A DNA stretch of 64,000 bases from Geodermatophilus saharensis (GTDB lineage: Bacteria > Actinomycetota > Actinomycetes > Mycobacteriales > Geodermatophilaceae). The stretch covers positions 682,001 to 746,000 of the forward strand of contig NZ_FZOH01000002.1 in the NCBI RefSeq assembly GCF_900188205.1, read 5' to 3'. Each line of letters opens with the position of its first letter. Within the stretch, counting starts at the first letter, position 1. Below are positions 8,546-17,995 of this stretch, piece after piece. The notes below the pieces were generated by a model. The model was not told the origin of the DNA and did no database searches. It worked only from the letters and a program-made list of their open reading frames with translations. Position numbers and translations under genes: made by a program.

Positions 8546-9529
8546 GTGCGGAGGACGGGGCACGCCGTGCACGGTCCGGCGAGCAGGCGCGGCGCCCTGG
8601 GCCGGTGCCTGGTGGCGTCGCTGCTGCTGGTCGGCACCGCGTCCTGCTCGTCGCCGGAGGCGGCACCCGCGCATGCGGCGCCCGCCCCGTCGACGACGGC
8701 CGCTCCCCCGGCCCCCGGACCCGAGCCGGCCGAGCCCGACCCGGCCGTGGCCGCCCGGCTGGCGGCCCTGGAGGAGGAGTACGGCGCCCGCCTCGGCGTC
8801 CACGCCGTCGACACCGGCTCGGGGCGGACGATCGCCCACCGGGCCGACGAGCGGTTCGCCTACGCGAGCACCGTCAAGGCGCTGGCGGCCGGCGCGCTGC
8901 TGGCCCGGACCTCGCCGGTGGACCTGCAGCGCGGCGTGCCGATCTCGCGGGCCGACCTGGCACCGGCCCACTCGCCGGTCACCGAGGCCGCGGTCGGTGG
9001 CAGCCTGACGCTCGAGCAGCTGTGCGACGCCGCGGTGCGCTTCAGCGACAACACCGCGCTCAACCTGCTGCTGCGCGAGCTCGGCGGACCGGCCGGCCTC
9101 GACGCGGCGCTGGAGCGGGTCGGCGACGACGTCACCGAGGTGTCCCGGACCGAGCCCGCGCTGAACACCGCGGTGCCCGGCGACCCGCGCGACACCACGA
9201 CCCCGCGCGCGCTGGCCACCACGCTGCGCGCCTACGCCGTCGACGGCGCGGGCGTCGCGGTGGAGGACCGCCTGCTGCTGGCCGACTGGCTGCGGCGCAA
9301 CACCACCGGCGACACCCTCGTCCGGGCCGGGGTCCCCGGCGACTGGGAGGTGGGCGACAAGACCGGCACCGGCGCCTACGGCACCCGCAACGACGTCGCC
9401 GTGCTCACCCCGCCCGGGCGCGCCCCGATCGTGCTCGCCGTCATGTCGAGCCGGGGCGAGCGGGACGCCGGGCACGACGACGCGCTGATCGCGGCCGCGG
9501 CCGGGGTGGTCGCCGACGCCCTCGGCTGA
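8546..9529 (+). CDS. Class A beta-lactamase, lipoprotein
   Basis: Serine beta-lactamase of 327 residues. The N-terminus is a lipoprotein signal with lipobox GTASC (Cys34), followed by an Ala/Pro linker (residues 40-65). Catalytic elements are complete: Ser108-x-x-Lys111 (STVK), Ser167-Asp-Asn (SDN), the Glu203 of the omega loop (RTEPALNT, equivalent to Glu166) and Lys272-Thr-Gly. GTG 8546 is preceded by AGGAGGGG at 8 nt. It is expected to act at the outer face of the membrane. The upstream gene is on the opposite strand, so it is probably transcribed alone. Resistance spectrum cannot be told from sequence. Confidence 0.95.
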   Translation: MRRTGHAVHGPASRRGALGRCLVASLLLVGTASCSSPEAAPAHAAPAPSTTAAPPAPGPEPAEPDPAVAARLAALEEEYGARLGVHAVDTGSGRTIAHRADERFAYASTVKALAAGALLARTSPVDLQRGVPISRADLAPAHSPVTEAAVGGSLTLEQLCDAAVRFSDNTALNLLLRELGGPAGLDAALERVGDDVTEVSRTEPALNTAVPGDPRDTTTPRALATTLRAYAVDGAGVAVEDRLLLADWLRRNTTGDTLVRAGVPGDWEVGDKTGTGAYGTRNDVAVLTPPGRAPIVLAVMSSRGERDAGHDDALIAAAAGVVADALG

Positions 9530-9652
9530 GGCGCCGGCGGCAGCGGGCCGGGGACCAGTGGGTCTCCCTGGGGCGACCCGGGCCCGGCCGGAGGAGGGTG
9601 GTCCCACCAGCAGCCGCCGACCCCGCGGCCGGTCTCCACCCCCGGAGGCGCC

Positions 9653-10405
9653 ATGACGGTGCAGCAGTCGCCGACCGGGACCGGCCGCCGGCCCGACCTG
9701 ACCGGGCAGCGGGTCGTCGTCGTCAGCGGGACCGAGGGCGCCGGGCTGGACACCGCCCGGCTGGCGCGCGCCGCCGGGGCCGAGGTCGTCCTCACCGGCC
9801 GCGACCCCGACCGGCTGCGCCGCGCCGCCGACGAGGTCGGCACGCCGGCCACCGCGGTCCTCGACGCCACCGACCCGACCGCCCTCGACCGGTTCCTGCG
9901 GGAGCTGCCGCAGCCGGTCGACCACGTCGTGGTGACCGGAGAGCGGCCCTACCGGGCGCCGCTGGCGGAGTTCGACTTCGCCCGGGCGCAGCGCGACGTC
10001 GACGAGTACCTCTGGCTGCCGGTGCGGGTGGCCCGGGCGGCCGTGGGCACGGTGCGCCCCGGCGGGACGCTGCTGTTCGTCGGCGGCACGGCCGGCCGCC
10101 GCCGGGGTGCCGGTCTCGGCCTCACCGGCGCGCTCACCGCCGCCCGGCCGGTCCTGATCGCCGACCTCGCCGTCGAGGTCGCCCCCGTCCGGGTCAACCT
10201 CATCGGCGCCGGCTACGTGGACCGGCCGCTGTCGGCGCGGCTGCTCGGCACCACCCTCGACCGGCACGAGGAGCTGCGCGCGACCCTCGCGATCGGGCAC
10301 GTCGTCCGGCCGGCCGACGTGCCGGCGCTCGCCGTGCACGTCATGGTCAACACCGCGCTGACGGGGGTCACCTACGACGTGGACGGCGTCGAGCAGCTCG
10401 TCTGA
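9653..10405 (+). CDS. Atypical short-chain dehydrogenase/reductase
   Basis: 250-residue SDR-fold protein. The cofactor loop survives as VVVVSGTEGAGLDTARLARA, with an Arg/Asp pair (TGRD) that would favour NADP. The catalytic core is not conserved: where the Ser is expected the sequence is LLFVGGTAG, and the YxxxK helix reads GLTGALTAARPV with neither Tyr nor Lys. The C-terminal VRVNLIGAGYVDRPL is SDR-like. It may bind nucleotide without classical catalysis. ATG 9653 has GGAGG upstream. Stand-alone. Confidence 0.85.
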   Translation: MTVQQSPTGTGRRPDLTGQRVVVVSGTEGAGLDTARLARAAGAEVVLTGRDPDRLRRAADEVGTPATAVLDATDPTALDRFLRELPQPVDHVVVTGERPYRAPLAEFDFARAQRDVDEYLWLPVRVARAAVGTVRPGGTLLFVGGTAGRRRGAGLGLTGALTAARPVLIADLAVEVAPVRVNLIGAGYVDRPLSARLLGTTLDRHEELRATLAIGHVVRPADVPALAVHVMVNTALTGVTYDVDGVEQLV

Positions 10406-10437
10406 GGCACCACGGCGCCGGCGTCAGGCATCACGCG

Positions 10438-11631
10438 TCAGGCGTCGACGGCCTCGTACAGCCCGGCCGACGCGCTCGCCCCCGTGACCACCAGGTCGGC
10501 CACCACCCGGGAGGCCACCCACGCCTGCACGTGACCGGTGCCGTTGTAGCCGCCCAGCGCCAGCACCCGCCCGTCGGTGCCCGGCACCGGCCCGCAGCGG
10601 GGCACCGGGTCCGCGGCGAAGCCCACGACGCCGGCCCACCGGTGCGTCACCTCGGCCCGCACCTGCAGCTCCTCGACCAGCCACCGGTCCAGCCGCTCCT
10701 GCACCGGGCGCGAGACCTCGGCCCGGTCGGTCCAGCTCGCGTCCCCGTCGAGGTCGGAGAAGCCGCCGAGCGCGATCCGGCCGTCGGCCGTCTGGTGCAC
10801 GTACTCGTGCCCGTCGCGGGCGTACACCGGGCACGGCAGGACCGTGCGCCCCAGCGGTGCCGTGGCGAGCATGTTCAGCCGCCGAGGACGGACCGCCGCC
10901 GCGGCCGGCACCAGCGCCGCCAGGTCGCCGTCCACGGCCACCACGGCCCGGTCGCAGCGCACGACGCCCGCGGAGGTGGACACGCGGACGCCGTCGCCGT
11001 CGACGGCCGGCGGCGCGGTCACCGGCGAGCGCTCGAAGACGCGCGCCCCCCGCGCCTCCAGGGCGGCGGCGAGCGCCCGCAGCCAGCGGACCGGGTGCAC
11101 CGACCCGTCGTGCGGGAAGAACAGCCCGGCCCGCTCCGGCCGGGCGAGCGGGCCGGGGAGGTCCGCGCCGGCCACCGGCTGCGCCGGGAAGCCGTCCTCG
11201 GTGAGCGCCGCGCCGTGCGCCCGGACGTCGTCGGCCTCGGCCGCGTCGACGGCGACCCGCAGCATCCCGTCGAGGCGGAAGTGCGCGCGGGCGCCGACGG
11301 CCTCGGCCACCTCGAGCATCTCCCGCTGGGCCTCCAGCGTGGCCCGGTGGACGGCGGCGGCCCGCTCGCGCCCCCAGAGGGTGCGCGTCACGTGGTACAT
11401 CGGCGCCGCGCCGGCGATGAAGAAGCCGCCGTTGCGGCCGCTGGCCCCCGAGGCCACCTCGTGCCGCTCCAGCACCACCACCGACAGGCCGGCGTCGAGC
11501 AGCCGCCGCGCGGTCGCCAGGCCCCCGACGCCGGCGCCGACCACGCACACGTCCGCGTGCACCTCGCCGGCCAGCGGGGCGCGCGGGCGGTACGGCTCGT
11601 CCTGCCACAGCGGCACCGCGGCAGCGCTCAC
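10438..11631 (-). CDS. FAD-dependent oxidoreductase (DAO family)
   Basis: 397-residue flavoprotein with the Rossmann motif VCVVGAGVGGLATARRLL near residue 30 and the DAO pattern VASGASGRNGGFF. The last third has FSDLDGDASW, HRWAGVVGFAADPVP and LGGYNGTGHV, as in gamma-glutamylputrescine oxidase-like and glycine/sarcosine oxidases. GTG 11631 is chosen over an upstream GTG at 11679 because GGGAGGT lies 6 nt before it and it leaves a 37-nt gap after the glycosidase. It is in one operon with the GH2 gene. The link between an amine oxidase fold and a glycosidase is unexplained. Confidence 0.85.
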   Translation of the reverse strand: MSAAAVPLWQDEPYRPRAPLAGEVHADVCVVGAGVGGLATARRLLDAGLSVVVLERHEVASGASGRNGGFFIAGAAPMYHVTRTLWGRERAAAVHRATLEAQREMLEVAEAVGARAHFRLDGMLRVAVDAAEADDVRAHGAALTEDGFPAQPVAGADLPGPLARPERAGLFFPHDGSVHPVRWLRALAAALEARGARVFERSPVTAPPAVDGDGVRVSTSAGVVRCDRAVVAVDGDLAALVPAAAAVRPRRLNMLATAPLGRTVLPCPVYARDGHEYVHQTADGRIALGGFSDLDGDASWTDRAEVSRPVQERLDRWLVEELQVRAEVTHRWAGVVGFAADPVPRCGPVPGTDGRVLALGGYNGTGHVQAWVASRVVADLVVTGASASAGLYEAVDA

Positions 11632-11668
11632 GTGGGCACCTCCCGTGGGCTCCGGGGCCTGCAGGGCC

Positions 11669-13528
11669 TCACCGCTCACGCCGGCCGGTGACGATCTCCC
11701 GCAGCCGCTCGACGGGCAGCTTGGGCTCGCGCCACTCGTCCAGCAGGCCGTTGGCCTCCTGCATGGTGTCGGTGAGCTGCGTGTAGCAGAACCCGGCCAG
11801 CACCGGGGAGGCGTGCACGGCCGACAGCAGGTCCTCCAGCCGCCGGGCGAAGTCCTCGGCGTCGGTGGCCGTCGAGTACCCCCACGTGCGCTCCTCGGGC
11901 ACCTCGTGCGGCGGTACCGGGGTGAACCGCACGCCGCCGAACTCGGTGAGCATCAGCGGCTGCTCGCGGTCCACGGCCCCCGGCAGCAGGACGCGGCGCC
12001 CCGCCGGCCAGAACTCCTCCAGCGCCGTCAGCAGCTCCGCCGACCCGTACCGCTCGGCGAGGACCGCGCCGGTGTCGGCGTAGTCGTGCACCGTCCACAC
12101 GTCGCTGTCGGTGTGCTCCCAGCCGTCGTTGCTGACCACCGGCCGGCTGGGGTCGACCGCCCGGGTCAGCGCGGCCAGCGCGACGGTGTAGGCCTGCTGG
12201 GCGGGGTCGGTGGCGACGTCGTGCACGCCCCAGCTCTCGTTCATGGGCACCCACGTGACGATGCAGGGGTGGCTGACGTCGCGGTGCACGACGTCGAGCC
12301 ACTCGGTCGTCAGCCGGCGCACCGCCTCGGGGGTGAAGGCGAAGGCGTTGGCCGTCTCGCCCCACACCAGGACGCCGAGCCGGTCGCACCAGTACAGGAA
12401 GCGGGGGTCCTCGACCTTCTGGTGCACCCGCACCGCGTTGAAGCCGAGCTCCTTGATCAGCTCCACCTCGCGGCGCAGCGCCCCGGCGTCCGGCGCGGCC
12501 AGGTGCGACGTCGGCCAGTACCCCTGCCCCAGCACCGAGCGCACGTAGTACGGCAGGCCGTTGAGCAGGAAGGCGCGGCCCCCCACCGCGGCGGTGCGCA
12601 GCCCCAGGTAGCTGCCGACCTCGTCGAGCACCTCGCCGTCGCCGTCCCCGGCGAGGACCCGCACGACGGCGTCGACCAGCCGGGGCGTCTCCGGTGACCA
12701 GGTCATATCCTGGCGGGCCTGCCCGTTCTCCAGCGCGGGCACCGCCACGGTGGTGCGGGTGCGCTGCTCGGCCACCCGGACCCGGTGCTCGGCCAGCAGC
12801 TGCCCGTCGAACTCCAGCCGCACCGCCACCGTCACCGGCTCGGCCGGCGGCTCGCGCAGCGTGAGGCCCAGGTGCACCGCGGAGCCGGCGACGTCGGGGG
12901 TCCAGGCCAGGTGCTCGACGGCGACCGGCGGCACGACCTCGCACCACACCGGCTGCCAGATGCCGCTGGTCCGCGAGTACCAGATGCTGTGCGGCTCGTC
13001 GAGCCAGTCCTGCTTGCCCCGCGGCTGCGTGACGTCGCGCGGGTCGTCCTCCGCCCGCACCACCAGGACGTGCTCGGCGTCGGCGTCGCCGGCCGCGAGC
13101 AGCGCGGTGACGTCGAAGGAGAACGGCGTCTGGCCGCCCTCGTGCTCGCCGAGCAGCGTGCCGTCCAGCCACACCCGGGCGGCGTAGTCGACCGCGGCGA
13201 ACCGCAGGACGACGCGGTGCCCCCGCTCGCGCACCGCGTCGGCACCGGCGACGTCGGCCAGCCGCAGCGACCGCCGGTACCAGAACACCGGGTGCGGGCC
13301 GGGGTCGGCGACCCCCGACGCCTCGGACTCCGGCGGGAAGGGCACGGTGACGTCGCGGTCGAAGACGGCGCGGTCGCCGAGGTCGGTCAGGTCCGCCCAG
13401 CCCCCGCCGATCCCGCCGCGGTCGTCGTCGAAGGCCAGCTGCCACGTCCCGCAGAGGTCCGTCCACTCCTCCCGCTGCAGCTGCGGGCGGGGGTGGGTGC
13501 CGTCCTGTGCGGACGCGCGTGCGGGCAT
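11669..13528 (-). CDS. Glycoside hydrolase family 2 (beta-glucuronidase/galactosidase-like)
   Basis: 619-residue GH2 enzyme with the sugar-binding beta-sandwich (residues ~25-200), the immunoglobulin-like domain (~200-300) and the TIM-barrel catalytic domain. The acid/base Glu431 is in WVPMNESWG and the nucleophile Glu529 in LMLTEFGGV. No signal peptide, so it acts on imported glycosides. ATG 13528 follows GAGGAGTGACC. It heads a minus-strand operon divergent from a sugar ABC importer across 358 bp holding a palindromic operator candidate, which suggests shared induction by the imported sugar. Exact specificity not determinable. Confidence 0.92.
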   Translation of the reverse strand: MPARASAQDGTHPRPQLQREEWTDLCGTWQLAFDDDRGGIGGGWADLTDLGDRAVFDRDVTVPFPPESEASGVADPGPHPVFWYRRSLRLADVAGADAVRERGHRVVLRFAAVDYAARVWLDGTLLGEHEGGQTPFSFDVTALLAAGDADAEHVLVVRAEDDPRDVTQPRGKQDWLDEPHSIWYSRTSGIWQPVWCEVVPPVAVEHLAWTPDVAGSAVHLGLTLREPPAEPVTVAVRLEFDGQLLAEHRVRVAEQRTRTTVAVPALENGQARQDMTWSPETPRLVDAVVRVLAGDGDGEVLDEVGSYLGLRTAAVGGRAFLLNGLPYYVRSVLGQGYWPTSHLAAPDAGALRREVELIKELGFNAVRVHQKVEDPRFLYWCDRLGVLVWGETANAFAFTPEAVRRLTTEWLDVVHRDVSHPCIVTWVPMNESWGVHDVATDPAQQAYTVALAALTRAVDPSRPVVSNDGWEHTDSDVWTVHDYADTGAVLAERYGSAELLTALEEFWPAGRRVLLPGAVDREQPLMLTEFGGVRFTPVPPHEVPEERTWGYSTATDAEDFARRLEDLLSAVHASPVLAGFCYTQLTDTMQEANGLLDEWREPKLPVERLREIVTGRRER

Positions 13529-13886
13529 GGTCACTCCTCGGTGTCGGGGTCGACGAGCGGGTCGTGGGTCCGGGCGCGGGACGACCCGGACGACCGGGTC
13601 GGTGGGCGGTGGGCACGTCGCACGGTCCCGTCGATGCTGGCAGGTGCGTCGGCCGCTGTCCCGCCGGGGGCAGGCCGCGTGCGGCCGGCCGGGTGCCCCC
13701 GGGATCCGCTTCCGGAAGGGGCCCACCGGCACGATCGCGCTGCACCGGATTTCCCGCCGTAGTCCTCGGGAAATCCGGTCCGGGCCGGGTGTCCCGCCCG
13801 GCGGAAATCCTGCGGTTGCCGTTGATCAGAAGGCCGTGAAAGAGTCCTCGCGTCCGGCATTTCGGGCTACGACTGGACTCACTCAA
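13529..13886. promoter_or_regulatory. Divergent control region with palindromic operator (13745-13778)
   Basis: This 358-bp gap separates the GH2 and binding-protein genes. It contains a perfect 12-bp inverted repeat, CCGGATTTCCCG at 13745-13756 and its complement at 13767-13778, with a 10-bp spacer. A third half-site GGAAATCC occurs at 13802-13809. It is a good candidate for a sugar-responsive repressor site. No regulator gene lies next to it. Confidence 0.6.
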
Positions 13887-15215
13887 ATGACAGGAATCTC
13901 GCGCCGCCAGTTCCTCGCTGCGGGGGGCGGTGTCTCGCTGGCCGTCGCGATGTCCGGGTGCTCGTCACCGATCGCCAGCAGTTTCACCGGCGCGCAGCCC
14001 AAGACGGCCGACGTCATCTTCTGGCACCTGTTCGGCGGCGGCGACGGCGAGAACATGGCGACCATGCTGGAGAACTTCCGCGAGTCCTCCGGGCTGTCGG
14101 TCGAGTCCTCGCTGCTGTCCTGGGGCAACCCCTTCTACACCAAGCTGGCGCTGTCGACGTCGAGCGGCCGCCCGCCGGACGTGACCGTCGCGCACCTGTC
14201 CCGGGTGCCCCTGCTCGCGCAGGCCGAGCTGCTCGAGCCCGTCGCCGACCAGTTCGCTGCCGCGGGGATCACCGAGGACGAGTTCACGCCGGCCGCCTGG
14301 GAGAAGGCGACGGTGGACGGCACCACCTACGCGGTGCCGCTCGACACCCACCCGTTCGTCCTGTTCTACAACGTCGCGCTGGCGGAGCAGGCCGGCCTGC
14401 TCGACGAGACCGGCGAGAACCTCCGGCCGATGAACAACAGCGACGACTTCGTCGCCACCCTCCAGGCGATGAAGGACGCGACCGGCAACGAGTACGCGGC
14501 GGTCGCGTCGATCACCGTCGACCCCTCGACCTGCTGGCGCCTCTTCCTGATGACCTACTCCGGTCTGGCCGGGCCGATCGTCGAGGACCTCGGCACCAGG
14601 GTCACGATCGACCGCGCCGCGATGGAGGAGTCCTTCGCCTTCCTGCAGAGCCTCACCGGGGACCTGGCGCTGATGCCGCGGACCGCCACGTCGACGACGT
14701 CGTCGACCCTCTTCAGCAACGGCGAGGTCGGCTTCCTCTTCGACGGCGTCTGGCAGATCCCGACCTACCGCGACGTCGAGGGCCTCGACTTCAACGTCGT
14801 GCCCTTCCCCGCCCTCCTGGGCCCCGAGCCGGTCGCCTACGCCGACTCGCACGCACTGGTCATCCCGAGCAGCCCCGGACGCCCCGCCGCGCGGACCGAG
14901 GACGCCGTGCGCTTCGTCAAGGGCCTGCTGGACCAGAGCCTGACCTGGGCCGAGGGCGGGCACGTCCCCGCCTGGCTGCCGGTGCAGGAGAGCGAGGAGT
15001 TCCAGCAGCTGAAGCCGCAGAGCAACTACACGGAGGCGGCCTTCAACGCGGTCTACGACCCGCCGGGTTGGTACACCGGGGCGGGCTCGGACTTCCAGAC
15101 CGCCATGGGCTCCGTCGTCGCCAGCGTGCTCACCGGGGCCACCGACCCCGCGGGTGGGGTCGACGCCCTCACCAGCAACCTGCAGACGTTCTCCACCGCC
15201 CGGCCACCCGTCTAG
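13887..15215 (+). CDS. ABC sugar transporter substrate-binding lipoprotein (family 1)
   Basis: 442-residue extracellular solute-binding protein. The N-terminus combines a twin-arginine motif (SRRQFLAAGG) with a lipobox (AMSGC), so it is probably Tat-exported and lipid-anchored. The body shows the family-1 folds VIFWHLFGGG, YAVPLDTHPFVLFYN and DGVWQIPTY. ATG 13887 has no visible ribosome site. An in-frame GTG at 13836, with AGAAGG before it, would add 17 residues and is a real alternative. It is the first gene of an importer operon with two permeases 14 and 15 bp apart. Likely ligand is an oligosaccharide or glycoside handled by the divergent GH2 enzyme. Confidence 0.9.
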   Translation: MTGISRRQFLAAGGGVSLAVAMSGCSSPIASSFTGAQPKTADVIFWHLFGGGDGENMATMLENFRESSGLSVESSLLSWGNPFYTKLALSTSSGRPPDVTVAHLSRVPLLAQAELLEPVADQFAAAGITEDEFTPAAWEKATVDGTTYAVPLDTHPFVLFYNVALAEQAGLLDETGENLRPMNNSDDFVATLQAMKDATGNEYAAVASITVDPSTCWRLFLMTYSGLAGPIVEDLGTRVTIDRAAMEESFAFLQSLTGDLALMPRTATSTTSSTLFSNGEVGFLFDGVWQIPTYRDVEGLDFNVVPFPALLGPEPVAYADSHALVIPSSPGRPAARTEDAVRFVKGLLDQSLTWAEGGHVPAWLPVQESEEFQQLKPQSNYTEAAFNAVYDPPGWYTGAGSDFQTAMGSVVASVLTGATDPAGGVDALTSNLQTFSTARPPV

Positions 15216-15228
15216 GACGGAGACCGCC

Positions 15229-16179
15229 ATGACCGCCACCGCACTCCCCGCGCCCCCGGGTGGGACCGAGGTCAGGGACCGACCCGCGACCGCAGGCAGG
15301 CCCCCGCGCCGGGAGAACCGGGCGGGCTGGCTGTTCGCCACCCCGTTCCTGGTCCTCTACCTCGCCTTCCTCATCGGCCCGGTGGTCATCGGCCTGGTGA
15401 TCAGCCTGTTCAACACCACGACGGTGAGAGCCGGCGTCGGCAACTGGGTGGGCTTCTCCAACTACGCCGACGTCCTGACCAACGCCGACTTCTGGGCCTC
15501 CATGTGGCACTCGGCGCTGTTCACGCTGCTGACCACGCCGATCCTGGTGCTGCTGCCGCTGCTGTTCGCCGTGCTCGTCTCGCGCCTGTCCCGCGGCCAG
15601 TGGTTCTACCGGCTCGCCTTCTTCGCCCCGTACGTCGTGCCCTCGGCCGCGGTGTGCCTGATCTTCGCGTTCATGTACACGCCCGAGACCGGGCTCATCA
15701 CCAACGCGTTCGGCTGGTTCGGGCTGACCGCCCCCGACTTCTTCGGCAGCACCTCGGGTGCCTGGTTCGCCGTCGTCCTGCTCACCGTGTGGTGGACGTT
15801 CGGCTTCAACTTCATCCTCTACACCGCAGCCATCCAGGAGATCTCCGAGGAGGTCTACGAGGCGGCGACGCTCGACGGCGCCGGGCCGTGGCAGCAGATC
15901 CGGATGATCACCGTCCCCCTGCTGCGCCCGACCATCGGCCTGGTGCTGATCCTCCAGGTGCTCTCGTCGCTGAAGGTGTTCGACCAGATCTACATCCTGC
16001 TGGCCGGCGGTCCGAACTACTCGACGCGACCGGTCATCCAGTACATCTTCGACACCGGGTTCTCCAACTACCGGGGCGGCTACGCGGCCGCCGCGACGAT
16101 GGTCTACTTCGTCGTCCTGGTCGTCGTCAGCGTCGCCTGGTTCCTGATCCGGCGGCGCAACACCTCCGCGAACGCCTGA
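15229..16179 (+). CDS. ABC sugar transporter permease (MalF type)
   Basis: 316-residue inner-membrane permease with six hydrophobic segments. The cytoplasmic coupling (EAA) motif is EAATLDGAGPWQQIRMITVP, about 60 residues before the C-terminal helix region. ATG 15229 follows GGACGGAG and is 14 nt after the binding-protein stop. It pairs with the next permease to form the transmembrane channel. No ATPase gene is present in the operon, so a shared MsiK/MsmX-type ATPase encoded elsewhere would be needed. Confidence 0.93.
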   Translation: MTATALPAPPGGTEVRDRPATAGRPPRRENRAGWLFATPFLVLYLAFLIGPVVIGLVISLFNTTTVRAGVGNWVGFSNYADVLTNADFWASMWHSALFTLLTTPILVLLPLLFAVLVSRLSRGQWFYRLAFFAPYVVPSAAVCLIFAFMYTPETGLITNAFGWFGLTAPDFFGSTSGAWFAVVLLTVWWTFGFNFILYTAAIQEISEEVYEAATLDGAGPWQQIRMITVPLLRPTIGLVLILQVLSSLKVFDQIYILLAGGPNYSTRPVIQYIFDTGFSNYRGGYAAAATMVYFVVLVVVSVAWFLIRRRNTSANA

Positions 16180-16193
16180 GGGGAGCTCGGACG

Positions 16194-17093
16194 ATGGCGA
16201 CAGCCGTGGCCGCGACTGCGGCCGAGACGACGGACACCGGCACCCGGCGCTCGCGCCGGGGAGGCGAGCAGGACATCAGCGGGAAGCTGTTCAACCGGCT
16301 CGCCGCCACGTGCGTGACGCTCTTCGCCCTGATCTGGCTGGTCCCGTTCCTGTGGGCCCTGATCACGTCGCTGCGGCCCAACGAGGAGATCGCGGCGAAC
16401 CCCACCAACTTCTGGTCGAGCAGCTGGAACCTCGACGCGTACGCCTCCGCGTGGAACTCGAGCCCGCTGGGCTGGTGGTACGTCAACAGCTTCATCATCT
16501 CCACGCTCACGGTCGTCTTCACCGTGCTGGTCTGCTCGATGGCCGCGTTCGCCCTGGCCAACCTGAACTTCCGCTTCAAGTACGTCGTGTTCGGGCTGGT
16601 CCTGGCCGGCCTGATGGTGCCCGTCGAGGCGCTCGTCCTGCCGCAGTTCCTGGAGTTCCGCGCCATCGGCCTGCTCGGCACCTACTGGGCGGTCATCCTG
16701 CCCTCGGTCGCCCTCCCCGTGGCCCTGCTCGTCTTCCACTCCTTCATCAAGGCCATCCCGGTGGCCCTGATCGAGGCCGCCCGGCTCGACGGCGCCAGCT
16801 GGTGGCGGATCTACTCCCGGATCGCCATGCCGCTGTCCCGTCCGGCGATCTCCGCGGTGGCGATCCTGACGTTCATCACGTCCTGGAACGCCTTCCTCTG
16901 GCCGCTGCTGGTGCTCACGCAGACCAAGTCGCAGACCATCCCGGTCGGGCTGAGCAGCCTGGTCGGCGGGTCCGCGATCCAGTACGCCGAGACCATGGCC
17001 TCCGCCGTCCTCGGCATCCTGCCGCTGCTCGCCGTCTTCCTGGTCCTGCAGCGCCAGATCGCCCAGGGGGTCGCGAACACCGGCATCAAGTAG
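16194..17093 (+). CDS. ABC sugar transporter permease (MalG type)
   Basis: 299-residue permease with six predicted membrane segments and the EAA loop EAARLDGASWWRIYSRIAMP. The C-terminus VANTGIK is close to the usual VAGLTAGAVKG-type end of MalG proteins. ATG 16194 follows GGGGAG and starts 15 nt after the MalF-type stop. It completes the importer membrane unit. The following DapB-like gene has its own leaderless promoter, so this is the last gene of the importer operon. Confidence 0.93.
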   Translation: MATAVAATAAETTDTGTRRSRRGGEQDISGKLFNRLAATCVTLFALIWLVPFLWALITSLRPNEEIAANPTNFWSSSWNLDAYASAWNSSPLGWWYVNSFIISTLTVVFTVLVCSMAAFALANLNFRFKYVVFGLVLAGLMVPVEALVLPQFLEFRAIGLLGTYWAVILPSVALPVALLVFHSFIKAIPVALIEAARLDGASWWRIYSRIAMPLSRPAISAVAILTFITSWNAFLWPLLVLTQTKSQTIPVGLSSLVGGSAIQYAETMASAVLGILPLLAVFLVLQRQIAQGVANTGIK

Positions 17094-17151
17094 GCCGGAG
17101 CAGCGCCCGCCCGACCCCGCTGCGCCGGGCGACCCGTCGCCGGGCCTGCCC

Positions 17152-17163
17152 TACGGTCGACCG
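17152..17163 (+). promoter_or_regulatory. -10 box of a leaderless promoter
   Basis: TACGGT at 17152-17157 lies 6 nt before the GTG start at 17164. The start codon would be at or next to the 5' end of the mRNA. Confidence 0.5.
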
Positions 17164-17982
17164 GTGATCCGAGTCTGCTTCGCCGGCGTGACCGGCTGGA
17201 CGGCGCCGCCGATCCTGGCCGCGATCGACGCCGCCGACGACCTGGTGCTCACCGCGGGGGTGGCCCGCTCGGCGGCGGGCCGGCCGCTGTCGGAGGTCAC
17301 CGCCTCCCGCGGCGACGGCCGGGTGTACGGCAGCGTCGACGACGCGCTCGCGGCCGAGCAGGTCGACGTCCTCGTCGACTACACCAGCCCGGCCGCGGTC
17401 GCCGGGCACGTGCGGGCCGCCGTCCGGGCCGGGGTGCACACCGTCGTCGGCACCAGCGGGCTCACCGCCGGCGACCTCGCCGAGCTCGACCGGCTGGCCC
17501 ACGACGCCGGCGTCGGGGTGGTCGCGGCCGGGAACTTCTCGGTCATGGCCGCCGTCCTCGCGCACGCCGCGGCGGTGGCCGCCGGTTCCCTGTCGCACTG
17601 GGAGGTCATCGACTACGCGGGTGCCGGGAAACCGGACGTGCCCAGCGGCACCGCCCGCGAGGTGGCCGAGCTGCTCGCCGAGGTGCGCCGTCCGGAGGGG
17701 GCCGTGCCGCTCGCGGAGCTGCACGGGCCGGTCGAGGCGCGGGGGGCCGAGGTCTCGGGGACCCGGGTGCACTCGGTGCGCCTGCCGGGCTTCGTCGTCT
17801 CGACCGAGGTCGTCTTCGGCGGCGCCGGGGAGCGGCTGGTGGTGCGGCACGACGCCGGGGACTCCCCGGACGTCTACGTCGACGGCACGCTGCTGGCCGT
17901 GCGGAGGGTGGCGGAGGTCCCCGGGCTGCGCCGCGGGCTGGGCTCCCTGCTGTTCGACGGCCGCCGACCCGGGCCGACCTGA
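17164..17982 (+). CDS. Dihydrodipicolinate reductase-like protein
   Basis: 272-residue DapB-fold protein. It has the N-terminal nucleotide motif [41 protein letters not shown] and the substrate loop [10 protein letters not shown] with its Lys. The conserved His pair that precedes this Lys in genuine DapB is absent; the sequence is VIDYAGAGK. It is therefore probably not the lysine-pathway reductase but a related dehydrogenase, perhaps acting on a product of the neighbouring sugar pathway. GTG 17164 is preceded only by a -10 box, implying a leaderless mRNA. Confidence 0.8.
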   Translation: MIRVCFAGVTGWTAPPILAAIDAADDLVLTAGVARSAAGRPLSEVTASRGDGRVYGSVDDALAAEQVDVLVDYTSPAAVAGHVRAAVRAGVHTVVGTSGLTAGDLAELDRLAHDAGVGVVAAGNFSVMAAVLAHAAAVAAGSLSHWEVIDYAGAGKPDVPSGTAREVAELLAEVRRPEGAVPLAELHGPVEARGAEVSGTRVHSVRLPGFVVSTEVVFGGAGERLVVRHDAGDSPDVYVDGTLLAVRRVAEVPGLRRGLGSLLFDGRRPGPT

Positions 17983-17995
17983 GCCCGGGACGACC

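Noticed and set aside
8458..11691. 1077-codon plus-strand open frame
   Set aside because: It runs across several real genes in other frames and has no recognisable domain.
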